Below are positions 47,347 through 56,800 of a stretch of DNA of 64,000 nucleotides, one piece after another. Each line of letters starts with the position of its first letter. The stretch's first letter is position 1. The position numbers and the translations under genes are program-made. The stretch is from CAVPJC01 sp963705155 (GTDB lineage: Bacteria; Chloroflexota; Anaerolineae; Anaerolineales; UBA4823), in NCBI GenBank assembly GCA_963705155.1, contig CAVPJC010000019.1, positions 228,222 through 292,221 of the forward strand, written 5' to 3'. The notes below the pieces were generated by a model. It did no database searches. It was given only the letters and a program-made list of their open reading frames with translations, and was not told the origin of the DNA.

Positions 47347-48848
47347 TTACCCCATCTGTTCCAGGATTTCAACCGCCCGGGCGATGCGCCTGAGCACCAC
47401 GGTTTTGCCGATGACTTCCATGCTCTCCAACAGCGGCGGGCTGACCTCTGCCCGGTGACGGCGACGCGCAGGATGCCGAACACCTGCCCGGCGCTTAATC
47501 CCAGCTCATCGGCCAGCTGCGCAGCGGCGGCTCGGCGGCGCAGGTGGGTGATCTCGGGCAGCGCTTCCAGGATGGCGTAGGCTCGCCGGGCGGCAGCCGC
47601 AGATTCGGCCGGGGTCATCTTCTTGCCCACCAGCTCACCCGGGTCGGGGGCTGACTTCATCCCGGAAGAAGAAACCACCCACGGGCACGGCGTCGTCCAG
47701 GGTCACCAGGCGCTCGCGGATCAGCGGGATGATCTTCAGCAGGCGGGCGTCATCCACCTGCAAGGCCGGCGGCCTCGAAGAAGGGCTTTACCCGCCGGGC
47801 CAGGTCGTCGTAGGCCAGGGCGCGGATGTGCATCCCGTTGAAGTGATCGAACTTGGTGTAATTGATCGCCGCCGGCGACGGGTTGAGCTGCTCCAGGCTG
47901 AACTTCTCCACCAGGTCGGCCAGGGTGAAGAACTCGGTGTGGTCGTCGTAGCTCCAGCCCATCAGCGCAATCCAGTTGACCACGCCCTCGGGCAGGTAGC
48001 CCAGCTCGGCCAGATCCTCGATGAAAGATCGAGTGACCTTCCTGTTTCAGGCTCGGCGGTTTCGCGCTTGCTCATCTTGCCTTTGCCGACTGGGCTTGAG
48101 GAAGAGCGAGAGGTGGACAAAGACCGGCTCCTGCCAGCCAAAGGCGCGGATGGATGTGGGCGTGCAGCGGGAAGGTGGGGAGCCATTCCGAGCCGCGGAT
48201 GACGTGGGTGATGCCCATCAGGTGATCATCCACCATGGCCGCCAGGTGGTAGAGCGCCAGCCCGTCGGATTTGACCAGGACATAATCGTCCAGGATGCGG
48301 TTTTCGACGGTGATGTCGCCGCGCAGCAGATCGTGCGCGGTGACAGCGCCTTCACGCGGCGTTTTGAAGCGGATCACGTGCGGTTCGCCACGCGCCACCC
48401 GGGCGGCAGCCTCGGCGGGATCCAGGCGGCGGCAGGTGCCATCGTAAGGGCGGTTCTGTTTGAGCTTTTGCTGCTGCTGGCGCACCTGTTCCAGGCGCTC
48501 GGGCGTGCAGAAGCAGGGATAGGCGTGGCCGCTGTGCGACAACTGGCGGGCGTAGGTCCTGGTAAATCTCTCGCCGCATCGACTGGCGGTAGGGGCCGTG
48601 CGGGCCGCCCACATCCGGGCCTTCATCCCAGTCCAGGCCGAGCCAGCGCAGGCTGTCGATCAGCTCTTCCTCGGCGCCGGGGACATAGCGCTTCCGGTCG
48701 GTGTCTTCGATGCGCAGGATGAACTGCCCGCCGGTCTGGCGGGCGAGCAGGTAATTGTACAGGGCGGTGCGCCCGCTGCCCAGGTGGGTGCGCCCGGTGG
48801 GCGAGGGGGCGAAACGGACGCGGACGGGAGGCAGGGGTGATCGGTCAT
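47347..48848 (-). CDS. gltX: Glutamyl-tRNA synthetase (multiple frameshifts)
   Basis: About 490 residues when joined. The start MTDHPCLP at 48848 continues, after one indel, as VRVRFAPSPTGRTHLGSGRTALYNYL (HIGH-box region). Then come RIEDTDRKRYVPGAEE, GTCRRLDPAEAAARVARGEP and the FALYHLA region (LALYHLAAMVDDHLMGITHVIRG). The KMSKR box lies near 48070 and the C-terminal anticodon domain (AYAILEALPEITH) follows, ending EILEQMG at 47347. At least six indels occur. The gene is essential and its order with rodA and min genes is coherent, so sequence error is the likely cause. Confidence 0.88.
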
Positions 48849-48855
48849 AGGGTGA

Positions 48856-50010
48856 TTAATTACGTGGTATCGAAAATTCCAGTGATTTATGCCGCAGGAT
48901 GACGCTCTCCACCAGGCCAATGCCGATCAGGGCGCGAAGCAGCGACTGCCGCCGTAGCTGATAAATGGCAGCGTCAGGCCGGTGGCGGGCATCAGGCGCA
49001 GATTGACGCCAATGTTGACGATGGCCTGGAAGGCGATCATGGTCGCCACGCCATAGGCGATCAGCGCCCCATAGGTATCGCGTGGCCATGCGGGCGGCCC
49101 GCAGGCAGCGGAAAATGACGAACAGCCAGCACCAGCGATCACGACGATCGTGCCCACGAAGCCAAACTCCTGGGCCATGGCCGAGAAAATGAAGTCGGAC
49201 CAGCGCACTTTCAGGAAGCGCAGCTGCACCTGTGTGCCCTGCCATAGCCCTGCCCGAACCAGCCGCCGGAGCCGATGCTGATCAGGGCCTGCTGGATGTT
49301 GTAGATGTCGCCGTAGCTGGCATTGGGGTCGGGGAAGAGGAAGGTTGGTGACCCGGTCGCAGCTGGTACTCTTTGATGATGTCGAGGTTCACCAGAACGG
49401 GAAGGCAATCGCCAGGAAGACCACCCCGGCGATGGGCAAAGCCAAAGATGTGCTTGCACGCTCAGCCCGCTGGCCCACAGCAGCGCAAACCAGATCACCA
49501 TACATCACGATCGATGTGCTCAGGTTGGGCTGCAGCATGATCCAGACGACGATGCCCATCGTCCACAAAGGCTGCGCAGGATCCAGCGCCATTGGCTCCT
49601 GGTTTTCGGTGCGGGTGAAGAATTCGGCCAGCACCAGGATCACAGCGATCTTGGCAATTTCGGAGGGCTGGATATTGAACTGCAGCACCGTGTCGAACCA
49701 GCGCGCCGAGCCAAAGAAGGCCGCCGCCACCACGTTCAAGCATGGCCAGCGCCCCGGCGGTGCCATGTAGATGGTGCGGCTGAGCGAGGCCCACAGGTGA
49801 TAATCGATGGCGGTGACCACAACATGACAACCACCAGCCCGCCACGGCAAAGAGGATCTGGCGGTTCACCAGGTTGGTTTCCGTGGTCAGCTCGATATTT
49901 CCGGCGACGGCCGAGCGGATCATGGTGACGCCAAAGATGACCAGCACGGCCACCGCCCCCAGCAGCCAGAAATCAAAATGCCGCCAGTTGATATCGATTG
50001 CGTTGCGCAT
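48856..50010 (-). CDS. rodA: FtsW/RodA-type SEDS glycosyltransferase (multiple frameshifts)
   Basis: About 385 residues. The start MRNAIDINWRHFDFWLLGAVAVLVIFGVTM and SAVAGNIELTTETNLVNRQ are typical of RodA. QPSEIAKIAVILVLAEFF, PDPNASYGDIYNIQQALISIGSGGWFGQGYG, and RLMPATGLTLPFISYGGS are the SEDS polymerase motifs. They occur in at least four frames. The protein ends SLEFSIPRN at 48856. SEDS proteins polymerise peptidoglycan glycan strands with a class B PBP. Placement after minE suggests RodA rather than FtsW. The symbol is by motif and context. Confidence 0.85.
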
Positions 50011-50286
50011 AGCTTATCCGGTCCTGTCCGTTCGGCGGCGCAGCGATGGGGATATCGGCGATCAGGCGCTGCTCGCGGCCCTCCTGAGCCATCTCGATGT
50101 TGACGCAGCCCGGGTCGATCTCGACATGACGCGAAATCACCTGGATCAGCTCATCTTTCATGGATTCCAGCGCGCGCGGGGGTCAGGTCGGTGCGGTCGT
50201 GGATCAGCACCAGCTTCATGCGTTCTTTGGCCTGGCTGGGCGCTCTTCGGTTCGCGGCCCAGGAGACGATCGAGAAAGCTGCTCAT
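49973..50286 (-). CDS. minE: Cell division topological specificity factor MinE (frameshifted)
   Basis: About 90 residues. The start MSSFLDRLLGREPKSAQ at 50286 is followed, after indels, by RMKLVLIHDRTDL, the MinD-binding anti-MinCD segment. Then comes KDELIQVISRHVEIDPGCVNIEM, the dimerisation domain. The true stop is probably the TAA at 50014-50016, just before rodA; without correction the frame runs to 49973. MinE stimulates MinD ATPase to drive pole-to-pole oscillation. Start overlaps the minD stop. Confidence 0.85.
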
Positions 50287-51096
50287 ATTAGTTGCCTCCC
50301 GGCGGAATCAGGCGCGCCAGCCGCCCCAGGAATGCCGCCTTCATCTTCCATGATCATGAAGGGCACCTCCTCGCCTTGAAGACGGCGGGCGATATTGCGG
50401 AAGGCCTGCCCGGCGCGGCTCTTGCCGTCGAGCGCCACCGGCATGCCCCGGTTGGTGCTTACCACCACATTTTCATCTTCGGGGACCATGCCGATCAGCT
50501 CGACTGCCAGCAGCTCGAGCACATCGTCGGCTGAGAGCATATCGCCGCGCCTGACCATATCGGGCTTGATGCGGTTGATGATCAGGCGGGCCGGGCCTTT
50601 TTCTTCCGCCTCCACCAGCCCGATGATGCGGTCGGCGTCGCGCACGGCCGAGACCTCCGGGTTGGTGACCACCACGACGATATCCGCCGGGGCCATGGCA
50701 TTGCGGAAGCCGCGCTCGATGCCGGCGGGCGAATTGATCAGGATCCAGTCAAACTCCGGGCGCAGTTCGTTGCACAGGCGCACCATATCGCTGGGCGATA
50801 CGGCGCTTTTGTCACGCGTTCTGGGCGGCAGGGATCAGGTACAGCTCGGGCAGGCGCTTGTCGCGGATCATGGCCTGGCGCAGGCGGCAGCGGCCTTCGA
50901 CCACATCCACCAGATCATAGACGATGCGGTTTTCCAGCCCCAGGACCACATCCAGGTTGCGCAGGCCGATATCGGCATCAATGCACACCACTTTATCGCC
51001 ATCGGCAGCCAGCGCAGCCGCCAGGTTGGCCGTGGCGGTGGTCTTGCCAACGCCGCCCTTGCCGCAGGTGACCGTGATAACTTTGCCGCATGTCAT
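50283..51096 (-). CDS. minD: Septum site-determining ATPase MinD (frameshifted)
   Basis: About 270 residues. The deviant Walker A is CGKGGVGKTTATANL; VVCIDADIGLRNLDVVLGLE is the A' region. The switch region is RPEFDWILINSPAGIE, where the usual Walker B Asp reads Asn. NRIKPDMVRRGDMLS and GMVPEDENVVVSTNRGMP follow, and the C-terminal tail is VPFMIMEDEGGIPG. An indel near 50812 joins IPAAQ to the second half. The classic amphipathic membrane helix at the end is not obvious. Start at 51096 with GAGAGAGGAAG; it overlaps the minC stop as ATGA. Confidence 0.9.
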
Positions 51097-51782
51097 CTTC
51101 CTCTCTCTTCGGGGTTCCAGGGTTCGGCCGACTGACCTGCCGTTCTGCAATCCGAGCCATTTCCGGCTGGGTCTTGCCCCGGCGCTGCGGGGTCATGGCG
51201 ATTTTACCGGCAATGCGCAGCTGCGTGGGCGACAGATCCAGCGCGCACACCACGGCGTTTTCTTTGCCTTCGGCGCCGGCGTGCACCATGCCGCGCAGGC
51301 GACCCCACACCAGCACATCGCCCCCGGCGACGATTTCGGCGCCAGGGTTGACATCCCCGATCACGACCACATGCCCGCGGGTGGTGCAGGCTGAAACCCG
51401 AGCGCAGCGTGCGCCGCACCAGGATGGCCTGCTCGCCGCTCTGGAGTTGGTGTCCAGCGGTGTGCATGGCACGGTCGGGGCGCGGTTTGCTCAGGCGGGT
51501 GGCCAGGCCCAGGGTCTGGGCGGTCTGCTCGGTGGTGGGCGAGTTGCCGATCACCGCCCACAGGCTCAGGCCGCGCTCCGAGAGGGCATCGCGCAGCGAG
51601 CCCATCTCGACGGCTTTGAGCACCTGGTTGCCCACATCCAGGGCCAGCCGCCCGCCTTTGAGGAAATCGGCCTGCCCGTCGATGTGCTGCAGCAGCTCCT
51701 GGCGCACGTCGTTCCACTCGCCGTCCGAGAGGATGGCGAGCAGGCCTTCACGAATTCCTTTGATGACCAGTTTTTGCGGCAT
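51093..51782 (-). CDS. minC: Septum site-determining protein MinC (frameshifted)
   Basis: About 228 residues. The N-terminal domain is LVIKGIREGLLAILSDGEW and DFLKGGRLALDVGNQ. The C-terminal right-handed beta-helix, in another frame, is GHVVVIGDVNPGAEIVAGGDVLVWGRLRGMVHAG, which carries the MinC signature that binds MinD. The stop is placed at 51093-51095 inside the minD ATG, which needs one indel correction near 51135. MinC inhibits FtsZ polymerisation away from mid-cell. It heads the minC-minD-minE-rodA-gltX-SDR transcript. Confidence 0.88.
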
Positions 51783-51882
51783 ATCCGCTGGGGATTATAG
51801 CATAGCATGGCAGGGGCCGCAGCCCGCGCCCCGGGCCAAATAGGGTAATCGCATTTGAAATAACATTCATCCCAAATGACGG

Positions 51883-52004
51883 TGTCGTTGCGAGCGAGCG
51901 TTTCCCAGCGAGCGAAGCAACCCGCTGGATTGCCGCAATCTCCTGAAGGTCAGTTTTATTCATCGAATGGGAGATTGCTTCGGCAAAAAACGCCTCGCAG
52001 CAAC
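51883..52004. repeat. REP-like palindromic repeat, copy C, interrupted by an IS110 element
   Basis: It begins TGTCGTTGCGAGCGAGCG, has inner arms GCAATCTCC and GGAGATTGC, and reaches CCTCGCAGCAAC at its right end. The mirrored outer word (AACGACA) that should close the palindrome is found at 53238-53244, on the far side of the IS110 element. Joined, the two parts rebuild a symmetric repeat like those at 40495 and 44516. Confidence 0.7.
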
Positions 52005-52024
52005 TGTGTTACATGTCAAGGTTT

Positions 52025-52969
52025 TTAGGGTTGCGAATTAGCCAAACGCCAGGGCTCCATCTTACGCAGCATGGCATTGAGGATCGAAAGCAATTTCCGC
52101 ATACAAGCCGTCAACGCCACTTTGGTTTCTTTGCCGTTGGCAATCAGCCGCTCATAGAAACGCTTGATCACGGGATTATGTCGCGAAGCCGACAAGCAGG
52201 CCATGTAGAAAGCGCTGCGCACACCTCCTCGCCCGCCGCCCGTTTTTCGCCGACCGTGTTTCTTGCCACTGTCTCGGTTGTAGGGAGCCACCCCAGCCAG
52301 TGCGGCGATTTTCTGTCGGCTGGTGTTGCCCAATTCAGGCAGTTCGGCCAGCAGAGTAGCTGCATTGACCGGACCAATTCCAGGTACACTCTGCAAGATC
52401 TGCCCTTTCTCTCGCCATTGCGGCAGCGCTTGGATCAGCTTGGCGATCTCCGCTGCCAGCTCCTCTTCTTCTGCCTGCAAGAACTGGATGTGTTTTTTTA
52501 CGCCCACTTTTAGACGGGTGGAGGTGGTGTACAAACGGTTCTTCTCGGCGGTGAGCATGGCGACCACCTGGCGCCGACGTCGCACCAGATTCGTCAAATG
52601 GGTTTCTTGTTCACTTTGCAGGGTACGCACCCGTGGTCGCACAGCTTGAGCAAAGTGGGCCAGCACGTGGGCATCGATTGGATCCGTTTTGGCCAGACGC
52701 CCATAAGCCCTGGCAAAGTTCCGCACCCGGCTGGGGTTGACCACCGCCACCGGCAAACCGTCTGCCATCAACGTCAGCGCCGGCTCGATCTCGTAACCGC
52801 CACTGGCTTCCAGCACGATCAGGGTTGGGTTCAATGGCTTCAGACAGTCCACCAATTCTGCCTGACCGGCTGGTGTATTGGCATAGGAATGAATTGTTTC
52901 TTGACCGTAGATAGCTACCTCCAAGCTTTCCTTGGATACATCGATGCCTACAAAATTTTCTGTCGTCAT
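52025..52969 (-). CDS. IS110-family DEDD recombinase (transposase)
   Basis: 314 residues, intact. The N-terminal RuvC-like domain has the four acidic residues of the DEDD site: D10 (VGIDVSKE), E54 (VLEASGGYE), D96 and D99 (KTDPIDA). A coiled-coil follows (RRRRQVVAMLTAEKNRLY). The C-terminal Tnp domain has QSVPGIGPVNAATLLAEL and APYNRDSGKKHGR with the candidate nucleophilic Ser. IS110 enzymes combine the RuvC site and the serine, and are guided by a bridge RNA encoded in the element. The ATG at 52969 has AGAAGG upstream; the in-frame start at 52993 is less likely. Confidence 0.92.
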   Translation of the reverse strand: MTTENFVGIDVSKESLEVAIYGQETIHSYANTPAGQAELVDCLKPLNPTLIVLEASGGYEIEPALTLMADGLPVAVVNPSRVRNFARAYGRLAKTDPIDAHVLAHFAQAVRPRVRTLQSEQETHLTNLVRRRRQVVAMLTAEKNRLYTTSTRLKVGVKKHIQFLQAEEEELAAEIAKLIQALPQWREKGQILQSVPGIGPVNAATLLAELPELGNTSRQKIAALAGVAPYNRDSGKKHGRRKTGGGRGGVRSAFYMACLSASRHNPVIKRFYERLIANGKETKVALTACMRKLLSILNAMLRKMEPWRLANSQP

Positions 52970-52997
52970 GATCCTTCTCTCCGGTATAATCAAGGGG

Positions 52998-53237
52998 AAG
53001 CCCGCGCTAGCGGATACGAACTCTCGGTCCTGGCAACTGTTCGGGCTTTCATGGTTTGTGGGACACAGGGATCATTGCTGCGAGACGGTTTCCAGGAACC
53101 TGACGACAGAGATCTCCTGTGTCCCTTATCTTGATCATACTCGATTTCTTGATCCAGAGGACACAACGGCCTGGCTGCGAGACGGTCTATCTGACCCAAC
53201 GACAATCGGCCTGTTGTGCCCTCTCCAGGATCATACT
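52998..53237 (-). ncRNA. Candidate IS110 bridge RNA: two tandem looped hairpins plus a third
   Basis: Read on the minus strand. H1: GAGGGCACAAC (53223-53213) pairs with GTTGTGTCCTC (53167-53157), then GGCC with GGCC. The internal loop has left strand GATTGTCGTT (53207-53198) and right strand GTCTCGCAGCCA (53183-53172), capped by GGTC/GACC. H2: GGGACACAGG (53125-53116) pairs with CCTGTGTCCC (53069-53060), then GATC with GATC. Its left strand is TCTGTCGTCA (53110-53101), right strand GTCTCGCAGCAAT (53086-53074), cap GGTT/AACC. The units are 97 bases apart and both begin AGTATGATC. A G-U pair in H1 favours the minus strand. H3: AAGCCCG/CGGGCTT (53048-53042 with 53004-52998). Two stem-loops with internal loops upstream of an IS110 gene is the bridge-RNA layout. 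Confidence 0.65.
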
Positions 53238-53367
53238 AACGACATATCGATCGTGTGTAAGTGCATAAATACTTAATGCGATTACCCTACCACGCCAAAC
53301 CAGGTGTTGCCCGGTCATCCCTGATCCATTGCCAGATCCGCTGAAGTCCGGCATCCCGATGCCCGGG

Positions 53368-53566
53368 CTATTTCAACCAGCGCAGATACCAGGCGTACTG
53401 CAAAACGGCGAACGCCAGACCCGCCGCCAGACCCCAGGGCAGCCAGGCGCCAGCCAGGGAGCCTGCGCCCGGGGCCAACTACGGGTAAACTGCCGCGGCG
53501 GCCGCGGTGAACGGAATCGACCAGGATGTACGACAGAGCCAACAGGAGTACTTCTGCCAGACGTTA
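53368..53566 (-). pseudogene. C-terminal remnant of a membrane protein
   Basis: Read on the minus strand, LLLALSYILVDSVHRGRRG is followed, after one indel, by LAGAWLPWGLAAGLAFAVLQYAWYLRWLK and a TAG at 53368-53370. These are the last one or two TM helices of an unidentified membrane protein. No upstream part exists within the window, so the gene is truncated. It lies between the MITE-like element and the nucleotidase leader. Confidence 0.5.
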
Positions 53567-53739
53567 ACCTAATTATCAGGAATATGTGATCTCTATTACT
53601 TTACTTTGTGGCGCGATTTCTATACAATGAATATATCCGTGGGGTAATTCTTTATCCATTTCGTTTGTCTTTATTGTCCTGGCGTAGCTGAATTTTATTG
53701 GTGCGAATTTGATTTCGACTAAAATTCGCGCTTTTTGCT

Positions 53740-53858
53740 GTCCCGGCAGGATGAAATCCGGGACGCAACCGAAGAAAGGAGGGGCAAACCCGCACATACC
53801 TGCTCGACCTGTTTCGATAAACCGAAGGATCAATCCAATCCATTGAAACGGAGTCAAT
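53740..53858 (+). promoter_or_regulatory. Structured leader upstream of the nucleotidase gene
   Basis: GTCCCGG (53740-53746) pairs perfectly with CCGGGAC (53758-53764) around an 11-nt loop. It is followed by GGGACGCAACC, then GGGGCAAACCCG, and a further CGGTT/AACCG-like pairing near 53818. GGCAAACC and GGGACGCAA are words of c-di-GMP-I (GEMM) riboswitches, but here they are in the wrong order, so no class is assigned. The ATG at 53859 follows AACGGAG. Confidence 0.35.
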
Positions 53859-56800
53859 ATGTTTAAAAAACTAAATATACTTCTCGCCCTGTGTCTTATT
53901 ATCAGCCTGGCTCTTCCTGCCGTCCAAAAAAACCAGGTAGCCAGAGCTGATCCCCCGGTTAATTTCACCATCCTGCATACCAATGATTTTCACGGCAATT
54001 TGCAGCTCTCCGGCAGCAACCCCGGCGCGGCCCGAGTGGCGCAAAAGATCGCCGATGTGCGCACCGCGGTTGGCGCAGTCCAACGTTCTGGTCTTCGATG
54101 GCGGCGACATCATGCAGGGAAGCCTGATATCCAACCTGCAGAAGGGTCTGCCCACCATTGATTATTACCGGACGATCGGATATAACGCCACCACATTCGG
54201 CAACCATGAGTTTGACTGGGGCCAGACGGTGCTTGGTGACCGCATTGCCCAGGCCGAAGCCCCGGCAGCGCAGATGAAACCCCCTTCCAGATGATCGCGG
54301 CCAACATCACCCTCAAGATGCGGGCGGCAACTGCACCTGGGAGCCCTTCAACCCGGCGGTCGACTCCTTACGAAATCTTCACCGTGGGCACGGCCTCCGA
54401 ATGCTGCCCAGGTGGGTGTGATCGGCGTGGGCTCTGTGGAGACGCCTTACATCACCATCGCCGAAGCCACTGCTGGCCTGTGCTTCCGTGATCCCGCTCG
54501 AGGCCATCCTGCATTATTACGACGAAGTGGCAGCCGCCTCAGACGTCATGGTTGTGATTTCGCACAACGGCTTGACCGATGGCGGTTACGGCTACGGCTT
54601 CACCGTGTACGGCGACACAACCCTGGCAGCAATGCTGAACACCGCCGGCAAACCGGTCAACATGATCATCGGCGGGCACAGCCACACCAACATGGCGGCT
54701 GCGACCGTGGTGGGCAACACAGTGGTGGCGCAGGCGCACTATGCCGGGCGCAAAGTCGGCCGCGCCGATGTCATCTACGATCCGGATACCGATTCGGTCA
54801 GCATCACCTGGACCCGCATTACAGTCGGACACCACCGACCCCAGTATCCCCCCATCTAGACCTGGTGAATACCTATGTCAACGATCCTGATTACCAGGCG
54901 TTAATCAACCAACCCGTGGGCTATGCCCAGGTGGACTTGCTGCGCAACTACAACGGCGACGCCATGATGGGCGAATTTGTGGATGACGCCATTTACGATG
55001 CGCTGAACAATGACGCCGACCCGGCCAATGACGTGGAGATGTTCTTCAACAACCCGGGCGGCATACGCACCGACTGGTGCGATAAGGAAGACCCGGTCGG
55101 TTCCGGCACCTACATCTGGACGAATGATCCATTACTGTGCCAGGCTTCCGGCGTTTGGTCGCACGACCCAATGCTGCTGACCTACGGGCAGATGTTCCAG
55201 ATTTTGCCCTTTGGCAACGCCACGGCCGTGGGCACGATGACCGGCGCACAGATCTACGATCTGCTCCAGCAGTCAGCGACGTTGTTCCCGGGCGCGCTGC
55301 CAGCCGTCGGGCATCCGATACAAGTTCTTCCGCTACTCCGATGCCCTTCCCGGCCCACAGCCCTACGCCTGGGGCGCCTATGACATCGAGGTATGGGACG
55401 CCGCCGGCGCGCGCCTGGGCGCCGCTGGATATGACCCGCACCTACAAGGTGGGCACCAACGAGTTCCTGGCGCCTGCCGGGCAGGATGGCTTCACCCCCT
55501 TCAAGTACATGACCGGCATCACCTACTGGGGCGATATGCTCAACGCGGTGAATGCCTGGGTGAGCGCCACATATCACCTTCGATAACCCCTATCGAGGCC
55601 CGAACGGCGACGGCACGCTGGATGGTCGCATCACCCGCAACGGCGATGGCGACGACCTTTACGAAGCCGGCGAGGTGGTGCCCGCTGACCATCTTGCATC
55701 ACAACAACTCACACGGGCGTCTGCTGCGCTCTGGCTCCACGCCAGGCTACAGCCAGCTGGTCACCCTCATCCGGCAGGAGCGCCTGCACAACCCCGAGCG
55801 CACCCTGCTGCTAACCTCGGGCGATAACATCCAGGGCGATTCGATGATGTACTACTTCAAATCGGCCGGCCTGGGTTACGCCGCCGACGGCACGCTGCTG
55901 CCGCCTGAAATCAGCATCAACCCGCTGATCAAAGCCTTCAATACGATGGGTTACGATGCCTGGGTGCTCGGGAACCACGAGTTCAACTTCGGCAGCGAGA
56001 TCTTTGGCACGCTGGCCCAGGCCGATTTCCCCATCCTGCAGGCCAATATCAGCGATACCGGTGAATACGGGCTGGCAGCCCTGCCGGTGGAACCGTATGT
56101 GGAAAAGACCGTGGGTCCCGAAGGGATCAAGGTGGCCATCCTGGGCATCGGCAACCACCGCGTGCCCAGCTATGAGCTGCCCAGCAACATCCAGGGGCTG
56201 ACCTTCACCGATCCGATCCAGGCGGGGATTGATTACGCCCCGCTCTGCAGGCGGACAACGACGCCGTGATTGCCCTGACGCACATCGGTTTCACCACCAA
56301 CCCGGGCAGCGTGGAAGTGGACAACAATGTTGACACCTACTTCGCCACCCAGGTGCTCCGGCGTGGATGCGATCATCGGCGGTCACAGCCACACCAGCCC
56401 GTCGACGGGCTTTGGCCCCTACAAGTTCCTGCCCACCTTCGTGGGCGGGCCGGATAACACGCCCGTCCTCATCACCCAGGCCTACCGCTACAACACCTAC
56501 CTGGGCGAGGTGGTGCTGGGCTTGCTGCCCGATGGCTCCGGCGGGTATAAGGTGATCTCACGCAGCCGGACGCTACATGGCAGTCTCCACTGCTGCACCA
56601 GTGCCAACCCCCGAAGATGCCGCCGATCGTGGACCTGGTGGCGCCTTACCAGACCGCTGATCAACGCCTACAACAATACCGTCATCGGCTCCACCACCGT
56701 ACCCGATCGACACCAACCTGGCATTTCACCCAGGAGACCAACGGCGCCAACCTGCAGGCCGACGCTTCGGTCTGGAAGCTGGAGAGCGAAGGCATCCCGG

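Larger units (their letters stand above)
52005..53237 (-). mobile_element. IS110-family insertion element
   Basis: About 1.23 kb between two copies of GTT (read on the minus strand, 53240-53238 and 52004-52002), with no terminal inverted repeats, as usual for IS110. The recombinase is followed by only 20 bases on its 3' side. On its 5' side it is preceded by 268 noncoding bases with three stem-loops. The long noncoding 5' end and short 3' end match the IS621-type layout. Ends were deduced from the interruption of the REP palindrome; they may be off by a few bases. Confidence 0.75.
51843..53287. mobile_element. MITE-like shell with TA-flanked 13-bp inverted repeats
   Basis: GGGTAATCGCATT at 51843-51855 is the exact inverted repeat of AATGCGATTACCC at 53275-53287, and both are flanked by TA. 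Removing the IS110-type insertion leaves about 210 bp with a central REP-like palindrome and no gene. Size, termini and TA duplication fit a MITE mobilised by an IS630/Tc1-type transposase. The classification is inference from ends and size. Confidence 0.6.

Noticed and set aside
46553..51782. Calling gltX, rodA and minCDE pseudogenes
   Set aside because: The order is coherent, all motifs are kept and the genes are essential or near-essential. Indel errors in the sequence explain the breaks better.
53060..53237. Two 97-bp repeat units considered as a short CRISPR array
   Set aside because: Only two units, with long variable stems and no cas genes. Internal loops and compensatory stem changes fit a structured RNA of the IS110 element.
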